DNA of 64,000 nt. It comes from Streptomyces sp. yr375 (GTDB lineage: Bacteria > Actinomycetota > Actinomycetes > Streptomycetales > Streptomycetaceae). Below are positions 33,022 to 40,455 of this stretch, piece after piece. The stretch spans positions 1 through 64,000 of the forward strand of contig NZ_FOFF01000043.1 of assembly GCF_900110755.1 (NCBI RefSeq), written 5' to 3'. The first letter of the stretch is position 1; every line of letters begins with the position of its first letter. Below the pieces are notes generated by a model. The model ran no database searches. It worked only from the letters and a program-made list of their open reading frames with translations, and was not told the origin of the DNA. Position numbers and translations under genes: made by a program.

Positions 33022-33095
33022 GGAAAGATTATCCCGATTTGATGCGAAAATTTTCTATGTCTCCTCGCTTCCGCCACCAATGGAGAATAATCTTC
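33022..33095. promoter_or_regulatory. Candidate AsnC autoregulatory site
   Basis: GGAAAGATTATCCC (33022-33035) is an exact copy of the string at 9235-9248. An inverted partner ATAATCTTC (33087-33095) overlaps the start of the asnC-type gene. The patch is much richer in AT than its surroundings. Paired, widely spaced sites fit the octameric Lrp/AsnC proteins. Confidence 0.5.
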
Positions 33096-33553
33096 TTGTG
33101 GATGACTTGGATCGGAAGATTCTTACCGAGCTGCAGCAGGACGGCCGTCTGACCGTGACAGAACTGGCCGCCCGGGTGAGCCTCAGCGTCTCACCCTGTC
33201 ACCGACGGCTGCGAGACCTGGAACGGTCCGGCGCGATCCGTAGCTACCGCGCCATCGTGGACAGGGGTGCCGTAGGCCTGAACTTCGAGGCCCTGGTCTT
33301 CGCCACGCTGCGCTGGGCGGAGCCGGACACCGTCACCGCCTTCGAGGAGGCCGTCGGCGCCGTACCGCACGTGATCCAGGCCGAGCGCCTGTTCGGGGAG
33401 CCCGACTACCTCCTGCGCGTGGTCACGGCTGACCTCGCAGCCTTCCAGCAGCTCTACGACCAGCGTCTGGCCACCCTGCCCGGCGTCCAGCGACTCACGT
33501 CCACCCTGGTCATGAAGCACGTCGTCACCGACCGCCCGTTGCCCGAGCGGTAG
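33080..33553 (+). CDS. Lrp/AsnC-family transcriptional regulator
   Basis: A 157-residue regulator. The N-terminal HTH is LVDDLDRKILTELQQDGRLT, then ELAARVSLSVSPCHRRLRDL; the C-terminal RAM ligand domain contains VGLNFEALVFATLRW and ERLFGEPDYLLRVVT. Such proteins sense amino acids or related acids and usually regulate their own gene. It is divergent from the MFS importer, with operator copy d and its own candidate site in the 303-bp gap. The shared 14-base string before the panE-like/aminotransferase operon suggests that operon as a second target. The ATG at 33080 has no strong ribosome site. Confidence 0.88.
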   Translation: MENNLLVDDLDRKILTELQQDGRLTVTELAARVSLSVSPCHRRLRDLERSGAIRSYRAIVDRGAVGLNFEALVFATLRWAEPDTVTAFEEAVGAVPHVIQAERLFGEPDYLLRVVTADLAAFQQLYDQRLATLPGVQRLTSTLVMKHVVTDRPLPER

Positions 33554-33900
33554 CCGGTGCACGCCGGTCGGCACACGCTTGGGCGATGTCGGCAACCACA
33601 TGTCCCGCCGGCCGGGCAGCCGGCACCCGACGTTCGACCGGCCGGAGGCCAGGCCCCCGGGAAGCGGACCACGGCGCGGGCCGGCCAGGCGAGTGGCCGG
33701 CCCGTAGCGCTGCCGACCCGGACAGCCCGACCAGGTCAGCACGACGGGGCGTCGACGGCCGGTTCGACCTGTACGACGATGCCGGGTGACGGATTCGGCT
33801 ATGAGCAAGGAGAGTTCACGTGCACGTCGTTGCGCTGGACCGACGCCGAAGCACGGCCGAAGGTTTTCAGAAGCACTGGCTACCCAATCGTGTGGGGGCA

Positions 33901-33923
33901 CCTCTCGGACGGGGTCCGAGAGG
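33901..33923 (-). terminator. Hairpin after the OtnC-RraA gene
   Basis: CCTCTCGGAC, loop GGG, GTCCGAGAGG: a perfect 10-bp stem 22 bp after the leftward stop at 33945. The remaining bases from 33554 to 33900 show no gene I can recognise. Confidence 0.6.
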
Positions 33924-33944
33924 GAGTTCCCTCGCGCCGTGTGG

Positions 33945-35129
33945 TCAGGTGTTCTCGGGGAGGAGAGCGATGCCGTCGTCGTCGGCGTGCAGGACGTCCC
34001 CGGGGTGGAAGGTGACGCCGCCGAGGGTGACGGGGACGTCGACGGCTCCGGTGCCGTCCTTGGCGCTCTTGCGGGGAATGGTGCCCAGCGCCTTGATGCC
34101 GAGCCGGAGACCGGAGAGGGCGACGCTGTCACGGACGGCGCCGTGCAGGACGAGGCCGGCCCAGCCGTTGTCCTGGGCGGCGCCGGCGATGAGGTCGCCG
34201 ACCAGGGCGGTGCGCAGGGAACCGCCTCCGTCGACGACGAGGACATGACCGTCACCGGGGGTGCGCAGAAGGTCGCGCAACAGGCCGTTGTCCTCGTCGC
34301 AGAAGACGGTGCGCACGGGGCCGGCGAAGCTGCGGTGGGCGCCGAACTGGCGGAACTGCAGGTCGCAGACGCGCAGTTCGGTTCCGTACCGGTCGACGAG
34401 GTCGGCTGTGGGGACGGGGGTGAGGTGCTGGGGCACTGGGGATTTCCTTCGCTCGGGGCTGCCGCGCCCGCTGTCATCCGGCCGTCGGGGGGATGTGGGC
34501 GCGAGCACGGCAGCCTGCTCGGGGGTGAGAGAGCGGGTGGCGTGTCCCCGTAGAAGGAGGTGGAGTCTGGCGGTCTCCTCCAGTTCCTCGATCGCGTCGG
34601 CGGCCGCCTCCAGGCTTGCGCCGGCGGTGACGGGGCCGTGGTTGGCGAGGAGGACGGCATGGTGGGCGCGGGCTGTGCGCTCGGCGAGCGGTTCCAGGCT
34701 GATGTCGCCGGGGGCGTGGTAGGGCAGCAGCGGCAGGGTGCCCACGCGCATGGCGTAGTACGCGGTGAGCGGGGGAAGGGCGTCGTCCGGGTTCACGTCG
34801 TCCAGGCAGGAGACGGCGGCGGCGTGGGTGGAGTGCAGGTGCACGACCGCGTGGGCGCCTGGTCGGGCCCGGTAGAAGGCGGCGTGCAGAAACGCCTCCT
34901 TCGTGGGCCGGGGGCCATCGAGATGCTTGCCGTTCAGGTCTGTTCGGGACAGCTCGGTTTCCTCGACGGTGCCGAGGCTGGATCCGGTGGGTGTGAGCAG
35001 GAGGCTGCCGTCGGCCAGGCGGACGGACAGGTTGCCTGTGGACCCGTGGGTCAGGCCGCGGGTGAACAGGGAGCGGGCGGTGCGCACGATCAGCGCGCGG
35101 GCGGCCTTCTCGTCGGTGTAGGCGGTCAC
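33945..35129 (-). CDS. otnC: OtnC-like decarboxylase fused to an RraA-like domain
   Basis: One open frame of 394 residues. Residues 1-215 are a class II aldolase fold like 3-oxo-tetronate-4-phosphate decarboxylase: THGSTGNLSVRLADGSLLLT, the zinc pair in HAVVHLHSTHAAAV and the third His in VLLANHGPVTAG. After a polar linker (about 216-231) comes an RraA/demethylmenaquinone-methyltransferase-like domain: LRVCDLQFRQFG, HVLVVDGGGSLRTALVGDLI, GLVLHGAVRDSVALSGL, FHPGDVLHADDDGIALLP. No stop separates them, though a GTG at 34436 with AAGGAAA 8 bases upstream could also start the RraA part alone (33945-34436). The first GTG overlaps the OtnK stop by GTGA. OtnC members release CO2 and give dihydroxyacetone phosphate; the RraA-type domain may supply a further lyase step (inference). 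Confidence 0.8.
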   Translation of the reverse strand: MTAYTDEKAARALIVRTARSLFTRGLTHGSTGNLSVRLADGSLLLTPTGSSLGTVEETELSRTDLNGKHLDGPRPTKEAFLHAAFYRARPGAHAVVHLHSTHAAAVSCLDDVNPDDALPPLTAYYAMRVGTLPLLPYHAPGDISLEPLAERTARAHHAVLLANHGPVTAGASLEAAADAIEELEETARLHLLLRGHATRSLTPEQAAVLAPTSPRRPDDSGRGSPERRKSPVPQHLTPVPTADLVDRYGTELRVCDLQFRQFGAHRSFAGPVRTVFCDEDNGLLRDLLRTPGDGHVLVVDGGGSLRTALVGDLIAGAAQDNGWAGLVLHGAVRDSVALSGLRLGIKALGTIPRKSAKDGTGAVDVPVTLGGVTFHPGDVLHADDDGIALLPENT

Positions 35130-36400
35130 TCGGTGTCCTCGGCCGTGGCGGCGAGGGCGCGGGTGAACAGGTCGGGGGCGCCGAAGTTGCCGGACTTGAG
35201 CATGAGGGCGAGGTCGCCGTTCTTGGTGGCGGCGTACGTCCAGGGCACACCGGGGTCGGCTTCCTCGCCCACGAGGACAGCCCGGACGCCGAGGGCGGTG
35301 GTGACGGCGCCGGAGGTCTCTCCGCCCGCGACGAGCAGCTGGCGGACGCCGCGCTCGACCAGGTGGGAGGCGAGGGTCCCGAGGAGTTCCTCGACCTGCG
35401 CAGCGGCCTCGTTGACCCCCAACTGCGCCTGCACGGCGGCGAGTTCTTCCGGTGATGCGGAGGCATAGATGAGGACGGGCCGGTCGGGATCCTGCTCGTC
35501 GTACCAGGCCATTGCTTCGCCGGTGACATCGCGTCCTGTGGCGGCGGCGAGGACGTCGAGATGCAGGGACGGCAGGCCGGCGGCGTAGAACTGGGCGATC
35601 TGTTCCAGAGTGCGGGCCGAGCAACTGCCGGCCAGGACGGCCGCGCGTCCCCCGCGCGACAGCGGCTCGGCGGCGGCCGGTCCGCCGGCGGGGTAGGCGT
35701 GCCCGAGCCCCTCGGCCAGGCCCGCGGCCCCGGCGACGACGGGTAGTTCGAAGGCCGCGGCTCCCAGGACGGCGAGGTCGTCGTCGGTCAGGGCGTCGGC
35801 GATGATGTGCCGGACGCCGGTCTGCCGGTGGGCCGCGACGGCGTCGCGGACGGCGTCGACCCCGCGGCGCACGGTGGCCCAGTCGATCAGGGCCACCTTG
35901 TGGTGAGTCTGTGCGGACAGCAGGCGCACGATGGCGGAGTCCGTCATGGGGTTGAGGGGGTGGTGGCGAAGCGGCGAGTCGGACAGCAACTGGCCGTGAA
36001 CGAACAGATGCCCCTGGTAGACGGTGCGCCCGTTGGGCGGGGAGGCCGGGCAGTGCAAGGTGACGGTGGCACCGGCGGCGTCCATGAGCGCGTCGGTCAC
36101 CGGGCCGATGTTGCCCTGCGGGGTGGAGTCGAAGGTGGAGCAGTACTTGAAGTAGACCTGTGCCGCGCCCTTGACCCGCAGCCAGCGTTGGGCTGCCAGG
36201 GAGTCGGCGACCGCATCGCCGGCGGGCGTGGAACGGGACTTCAGGGCGACCACGGCCGCGTCGCAGTCCGGGGGGAGCGCGGTGGCGTCGTCCGGGGTGC
36301 CGAAGACCAGGGCGGTGCGCAGGCCCGCACGCCGGAAGGCGGCGGCGACATCGGTGCCGCCGGTGAAGTCGTCGGCTATGCAGCCGATGCGCAGGGTCAT
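35126..36400 (-). CDS. otnK: 3-oxo-tetronate 4-kinase / four-carbon acid sugar kinase
   Basis: A 424-residue DUF1537 kinase. The N-terminal substrate domain begins GCIADDFTGGTDVAAAFRRA and holds YFKYCSTFDST with GNIGPV, LHCPASPPNGRTVYQG and HHPLNPMTDS. The C-terminal nucleotide domain has AVLAGSCSARTLEQI and LLVAGGETSGAVTTAL. It phosphorylates the terminal hydroxyl of a four-carbon keto acid in threonate or erythronate breakdown. GAGGAGAG lies before the ATG, which follows a hairpin at 36444-36476 in the operon. Its neighbours, an isomerase and an OtnC-type decarboxylase, support the OtnK assignment over other DUF1537 kinases. Confidence 0.9.
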   Translation of the reverse strand: MTLRIGCIADDFTGGTDVAAAFRRAGLRTALVFGTPDDATALPPDCDAAVVALKSRSTPAGDAVADSLAAQRWLRVKGAAQVYFKYCSTFDSTPQGNIGPVTDALMDAAGATVTLHCPASPPNGRTVYQGHLFVHGQLLSDSPLRHHPLNPMTDSAIVRLLSAQTHHKVALIDWATVRRGVDAVRDAVAAHRQTGVRHIIADALTDDDLAVLGAAAFELPVVAGAAGLAEGLGHAYPAGGPAAAEPLSRGGRAAVLAGSCSARTLEQIAQFYAAGLPSLHLDVLAAATGRDVTGEAMAWYDEQDPDRPVLIYASASPEELAAVQAQLGVNEAAAQVEELLGTLASHLVERGVRQLLVAGGETSGAVTTALGVRAVLVGEEADPGVPWTYAATKNGDLALMLKSGNFGAPDLFTRALAATAEDTE

Positions 36401-36443
36401 GGTCGGGGGTCTCTCCTCGGGCGGGCGGGCGGAGCGTGAGAGT

Positions 36444-36476
36444 CCGGGGCGGGCGGTCGGAGTAGGCCCGCCCCGG
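36444..36476 (-). terminator. Intercistronic hairpin in the acid-sugar operon
   Basis: CCGGGGCGGGC pairs with GCCCGCCCCGG (11 bp, loop 11) between the dehydrogenase stop (36486) and the otnK ribosome site. Position inside an operon suggests partial termination or 3'-end protection rather than a full stop. Confidence 0.5.
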
Positions 36477-36485
36477 AGCGTTGGA

Positions 36486-37568
36486 TCAGTTCTGGCCGGC
36501 GCCGATGGCCTTGATGACGGCGGCGGTGAACTCGGAGGTGGAGGCGGAGCCGCCGAGGTCGCGGGTGGAGGTGCCGGCGGCGATGGCGTCGGCCACACCC
36601 TTCTCGATGATCTTCGCGACGGCGGTGAGCTTCTCGTCGCCGTGCTTGGCGCCGAGCCACTCGAACAGCATGGCGCCGGAGAGGATCATGGCGACCGGGT
36701 TGGCGATGTTCTGCCCGGCGATGTCGGGGGCGGAGCCGTGGGACGCCTGGGCCATGGCGGTGGTGGCGGAGGAGTTGATGGACGGGGCGGTGCCCAGCGA
36801 GCCGGAGATCTCGCCGGCCAGGTCGGAGAGGATGTCGCCGAACATGTTCTCGGTGACGATGACGTCGAAGTCCTGGGCGCGGCGCACCAGGTGGACGGTC
36901 ATGGCGTCGATGTGGAAGTCGTCCACCGCCACGTCCGGGTACTCCTGGGCGACTTCCTGGCACACGGTGCGGAACAGGCCCGTGGTGAGCTTCAGAACGT
37001 TGGCCTTGTGCACGATGGTGAGCTTCTTGCGGCGCGAGCGGGCGAGATCGAAGGCGACGCGGGCGACGCGCTCGGTGGCCTCCCGGGTGATGATGCCCAG
37101 CATGATCGCGGTGTTCTCGGTGGGCATGAACTCGCCGGTGCCGGCGAAGGTGTTGCGGTCGGCGTAGAAGCCTTCGGTGTTCTCGCGGACGATTACGAGG
37201 TCGGCGCTGTCACAGACGGCCTTGGCCCCGGGGAAGCTCTTGGCGGGGCGGATGTTGGCGAACAGCTGGAAGTGCTTGCGCAGCGTGCCCGAGGGATTGA
37301 GCGCGGACTTGTGCGGCTCGGGGTAGCTGACGGAGTCATGCGGGCCGAGGTACCAGCCGTCCAGTCCTGCAAGGGCGTCCTTGGTCTCCTCGGGGACGGG
37401 AGTGGCGTGGGACACGATCGCGGAGGCGCCGAGCGGCAGGGTCACCCAGTCGACCGAAACACCGGCGGCCTGCGCGGCGGCCGTGGCGATCTCCACGGAG
37501 GACGGGACGATCTCCGGGCCGATGCCGTCGCCCTCAAGGACGCCGAGACGGTAGGTAGTGGTGGTCAT
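36486..37568 (-). CDS. Isocitrate/isopropylmalate-dehydrogenase-family enzyme (tartrate-dehydrogenase-like)
   Basis: A 360-residue beta-decarboxylating dehydrogenase fold. It starts LGVLEGDGIGPEIVPSSVEI and shows RENTEGFYADRN with the catalytic Tyr, TIVHKANVLKLTTGLF with the catalytic Lys, the metal-binding ENMFGDILSDLAGEISGSLG and ASHGSAPDIAGQNIANP for NAD. The substrate loop differs from leucine-pathway enzymes (DSVSYPEPHKSALNPSG). In this operon it should oxidise the C4 acid (threonate, erythronate or tartrate) to the keto acid, the step done elsewhere by LtnD- or DenD-type beta-hydroxyacid dehydrogenases. It lies 14 bp after the isomerase gene. A housekeeping LeuB role is unlikely here. 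Confidence 0.85.
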   Translation of the reverse strand: MTTTTYRLGVLEGDGIGPEIVPSSVEIATAAAQAAGVSVDWVTLPLGASAIVSHATPVPEETKDALAGLDGWYLGPHDSVSYPEPHKSALNPSGTLRKHFQLFANIRPAKSFPGAKAVCDSADLVIVRENTEGFYADRNTFAGTGEFMPTENTAIMLGIITREATERVARVAFDLARSRRKKLTIVHKANVLKLTTGLFRTVCQEVAQEYPDVAVDDFHIDAMTVHLVRRAQDFDVIVTENMFGDILSDLAGEISGSLGTAPSINSSATTAMAQASHGSAPDIAGQNIANPVAMILSGAMLFEWLGAKHGDEKLTAVAKIIEKGVADAIAAGTSTRDLGGSASTSEFTAAVIKAIGAGQN

Positions 37569-37582
37569 GGTGCGGGTTCCTC

Positions 37583-38464
37583 TCAGAACGGGTGGGTCGT
37601 GGACCTTGGGGAAGTCGGGGACGCGGATCGGGCGAGGACGGCCGCGGCATCGGTGAGCGCGGTCCGGGAGCGGGCGGCGGCTCTCGGGCTGTCACCGTCC
37701 TGGGTGTGTTCCAGCGTCAGCCAGCCGGTGAAGCCACCTGTGTGCAGCGTCTTCAGCAGGGACGGGAGCCGGGGATCGCCGACGGTCAGGGGGCCTCGCG
37801 TGGCGGGCGCCGCGAGCTGCAGGCAGCCGGTGACGGAAACGTGTCGGGTGACGGCCTGCGTGGCGTCGATGCCTTCCGCGTCGAGGTGGTGGGTGTCCAG
37901 CACCAGCCCGGCCGGAGCGCCGAGTGCGTCGATGACGGTGAGGGCCTCGTCAGGGGTGTGCCACAGCGAGGTGTTGGCACGCGACTGCGGTTCCAGCAAC
38001 AGTCGGCTGCCGTGTGTGGATGCCTCCTCGGCCAGATGCCGCACGGCGCGTTCGGCCCAGATGCGCTGTATGTCCTCCAGCCCGGGCACGAAGGTCCCGC
38101 GCGTCTGGCCGAGGGTGACCGGCACACCCAGCTCGCCGGCGAGACGGGCCGCGCCCAGCAGGCGGAACAGGGCGTGCCGGCGTACGTCCGGCGACGGGTC
38201 GGTCAACGTCAGCCGGTCCTGGGCCGCGACCGGTCCCGTGCCGACGCCCAGGACCTTCAGGCCGGCGCCCTCGACGGTCCGGGCCAGGGCCTCGGCTTCG
38301 TGTGCGCCGGTCTCACGGACCTGCACCTCCACACCGTCGTAACCGAGTTCGGCCAGGTGACCGACCGCTTCGGCGAGGGGCGCGGCGAAGCCGAGCGGCA
38401 TGGGCGCGGCGCAGTCGTCGCCGGAGACCGTGTAGGCCAGGGGCCAGGGCAGGCGGGCTGTCAT
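37583..38464 (-). CDS. otnI: OtnI-like sugar-acid isomerase (xylose isomerase-like TIM barrel)
   Basis: A 293-residue AP-endonuclease-2/xylose-isomerase-like barrel: ELGYDGVEVQVRETG, LKVLGVGTG, SRLLLEPQSRANTSLW with a metal-ligand Glu, AGLVLDTHHLDAEGID with Asp and His, and TGWLTLEHTQDGD. Relatives interconvert 2-oxo- and 3-oxo-tetronate or hydroxypyruvate and tartronate semialdehyde. The ATG overlaps the racemase stop by ATGA (38461-38464) and the dehydrogenase follows at 14 bp. The name rests on the operon (kinase and OtnC downstream); by sequence alone only the fold is sure. Confidence 0.72.
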   Translation of the reverse strand: MTARLPWPLAYTVSGDDCAAPMPLGFAAPLAEAVGHLAELGYDGVEVQVRETGAHEAEALARTVEGAGLKVLGVGTGPVAAQDRLTLTDPSPDVRRHALFRLLGAARLAGELGVPVTLGQTRGTFVPGLEDIQRIWAERAVRHLAEEASTHGSRLLLEPQSRANTSLWHTPDEALTVIDALGAPAGLVLDTHHLDAEGIDATQAVTRHVSVTGCLQLAAPATRGPLTVGDPRLPSLLKTLHTGGFTGWLTLEHTQDGDSPRAAARSRTALTDAAAVLARSASPTSPRSTTHPF

Positions 38465-39171
38465 CGCGCGACCGCCGACGCGGTGGCCGTGTGCCCGTCA
38501 CCGGGAACGAGCAGGCCGCGCAGTTCACGGGCGGCGGCTCCGGCACCGTCCAGCACGGGCACGCCCACCAGGTCGGCCAGCGCCTCGCGGGCGGGGGTCA
38601 GCGAGTACTGCGCCAACAACACCACGTCGGCGTCGGCGCCCCCGGCGGCTTGCAGGGCGTCGGCCAGGTGACGGGCGGTCGCCTCGGCATCACCCGCGAC
38701 GGCCGCGTCCTCGCTCAGGGCGGTCACGATGTCCACCGGGCGGTCCGGCCGCACTGCCGGTATGAGCGCTTCGAGCTGGGCCACGGCGGCCGGAACGGCC
38801 GGCGGAGTGGACGCCACGACGGCGATGCGCCGGTACGGACCGGCCAGAGCGGCCGTGAACATCGCCTCGTCGGACTTCAGAACGGGCACGTCCCACAGCG
38901 CGCGAGCGGTGTCCACCACCTCCCCGTAGGAGGAGCAGGTCAGCAGCAGGCCCTGAGCGCCGCCGTCCATCACGTGTCCGATCAGCCGGACCATGCGCCG
39001 GCGCAGTGCGTCGGTGAGCCCGCCGGCGTCGCGCGCGTCGTCCAGCAGCCGGTCGTCCAGCACGTTCCAGACCGTGGCCTGCGGAAACTCCCGCGCGAAC
39101 GCCTCCTGGGCGATGCGGGCACCGGCCGGCACTGCGTGGATCATGGCCACCAGGGGATGGGAATCGATCAC
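38461..39171 (-). CDS. Asp/Glu/hydantoin racemase-family protein
   Basis: A 236-residue racemase fold with both family cysteines: GLLLTCSSYGEVVDT and, instead of the usual second Cys motif, VVLLAQYSLTPARE, in which the second Cys is replaced by Gln/Tyr. The N-terminal part reads LVAMIHAVPAGARIAQEAF and NVLDDRLLDDARDAGGL. Loss of one catalytic Cys suggests an isomerase or decarboxylase (as in arylmalonate decarboxylase-type members) rather than a two-base racemase. Start is the GTG at 39171. It is the first gene of the acid-sugar operon, right behind the GntR operator at 39316-39339, so it may prepare the stereoisomer the dehydrogenase uses (inference). Confidence 0.75.
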   Translation of the reverse strand: MIDSHPLVAMIHAVPAGARIAQEAFAREFPQATVWNVLDDRLLDDARDAGGLTDALRRRMVRLIGHVMDGGAQGLLLTCSSYGEVVDTARALWDVPVLKSDEAMFTAALAGPYRRIAVVASTPPAVPAAVAQLEALIPAVRPDRPVDIVTALSEDAAVAGDAEATARHLADALQAAGGADADVVLLAQYSLTPAREALADLVGVPVLDGAGAAARELRGLLVPGDGHTATASAVAR

Positions 39172-39315
39172 CGGGGTTCTTACCTCTTCCGGTAGGCGGG
39201 GACCGGCAAGGGTCCCGACCGCAGGCCCGCTCCGGTCGGCGCGGGAACGCCTGGGCGGGCTCGGGATGGGAGACGGCCGCGTTTCGTCGCGTTGCCGCGC
39301 CGTCACTGTAGGCCC

Positions 39316-39339
39316 AACCGGTTAACCGGTCAACCGGTT
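39316..39339. promoter_or_regulatory. GntR/FadR-type operator upstream of the acid-sugar operon
   Basis: Three overlapping AACCGGT units (AACCGGTTAACCGG, then TCAACCGGTT) form an extended palindrome centred on the TTAA, 145 bp upstream of the racemase gene and 45 bp after the gntR stop. A related site is present on the other side of gntR at 40156. Confidence 0.75.
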
Positions 39340-39384
39340 GGGGTGTGCACGCCGCGGGCATCGGCGGCGGCCCGCGGTGCCCGG

Positions 39385-40098
39385 CTACCCTTCGCGCCGT
39401 TCGAGAGCTTCCATCAGGCGCCGCGACGCGCCTTCCATGTGCCGAGCCATCGCCGCGCGGGCCGCCTCCGCGTCCCCCTCCGCAACCGCTTCGAAGATCG
39501 GTACGTGGTCGGCGTAGGCCACCTCGCGAGAGCGGACCGCCCCGGTGCGCTCCACCCAGCCGCGCTGGATCATCGCCCGCATGCCCTTGAGCATGTCGCG
39601 CAGCACCGCGTTGCCGGCCAGTTCCCCCAGAGCCGCATGGAAGGCGGTGTCCGCTTCGGGGAACTCGCCGTCGGGGCATTCACGCATCGCCGCCAACCGG
39701 GCGCGCAGCAGCGCCACGCCCACCTCGTCGCGCGCCTGCGCGGCCAGACCGGCGACGACCACCTCCAGCTCCGCCCGGGCCTGCACCATGTCCCGGGCCC
39801 CCCGCTCGCCGAGGATGAGACCCAGCTCGAACAGCCGGTACAGCACGTCGGAGTCGGCCCCGCGGAAGTACGTCCCGCTGGACTGCCGGATCTCCAGCAG
39901 CCCGAGAAAGCCGAGTGACTTGATCGCCTCACGCACGGTGGGCCGGTTCACCCCGAGCATTTCGGTCAACCGCCGCTCCGACGGGATGCGTTCGCCTGGC
40001 TGCACCTCGCCGGACATCAGGTAGTCGATCAGTCGGCGGGAGACCTCGGCGGCCAGCGGTTCCCGCGGCTCGACCGTGATCCTGGCGAGTTCGGCCAT
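39385..40098 (-). CDS. GntR-family (FadR/FCD) transcriptional repressor
   Basis: A 237-residue regulator. The winged HTH reads LIDYLMSGEVQPGERIPSER, then RLTEMLGVNRPTVREAIKSL and LLEIRQSSGTYF; the helical FCD effector domain contains FPEADTAFHAALGELAGNAV and AYADHVPIFEAVAEGDAEAA with metal-binding His. FCD members sense carboxylates and sugar acids. GAGG precedes the ATG at 40098; an ATG at 40110 is also in frame. It lies between the leftward acid-sugar operon and the rightward transporter, each with AACCGGT-type operators, so it most likely represses both and itself. Confidence 0.9.
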   Translation of the reverse strand: MAELARITVEPREPLAAEVSRRLIDYLMSGEVQPGERIPSERRLTEMLGVNRPTVREAIKSLGFLGLLEIRQSSGTYFRGADSDVLYRLFELGLILGERGARDMVQARAELEVVVAGLAAQARDEVGVALLRARLAAMRECPDGEFPEADTAFHAALGELAGNAVLRDMLKGMRAMIQRGWVERTGAVRSREVAYADHVPIFEAVAEGDAEAARAAMARHMEGASRRLMEALERREG

Positions 40099-40155
40099 CG
40101 AATTCCTCACTTCGGTATTGACGCGATGGCCGGATTCTAGTTACCTACCGGCAAT

Positions 40156-40175
40156 CCGGTAAACCGGTTGTCCGG
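40156..40175. promoter_or_regulatory. GntR/FadR-type operator between gntR and the transporter
   Basis: CCGGTAAACCGGTTGTCCGG contains the AAACCGGTT core seen three times at 39316-39339, 58 bp upstream of the gntR ATG and 280 bp before the transporter gene. The preceding CTACCGGCAATCCGG adds further CCGG half-sites. Confidence 0.7.
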
Positions 40176-40455
40176 ACAGCCGGTGAGCGCCCCCCTTCCT
40201 CGCATCAGCCGTGCGCCACCGGACGTCCCAGCCATGCCAGCCGCGCCCCCGATCTCCCCACCGGGCCGATGCCCGCCGCGACCGTGCGCCCGAGCCGCCG
40301 TACAGGAGCCGCACCTACCATGAACGACCCCACGCACGAGCCGAGTACGGCATCGCGTGCGCTGCCGGTCGCCTCCCGATCCGACACGCACTGACCCGCG
40401 CCGTCCCGCGCCGCCGGCTGACCGGCGGCCCTCGGCACTGCACCAAGGAGCAACG

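Noticed and set aside
33945..37620. Long rightward and leftward open frames over the acid-sugar operon, for example 36171-38342
   Set aside because: They are products of GC bias in the opposite strand of otnK, dehydrogenase and isomerase genes; composition is Gly/Arg/Val-rich without any domain.
38461..40455. Reading the racemase-isomerase-dehydrogenase set as leucine or glyoxylate metabolism
   Set aside because: OtnK and OtnC-type genes downstream and the CitMHS carrier fit four-carbon acid-sugar breakdown better; no leuCD or glyoxylate carboligase gene is present.
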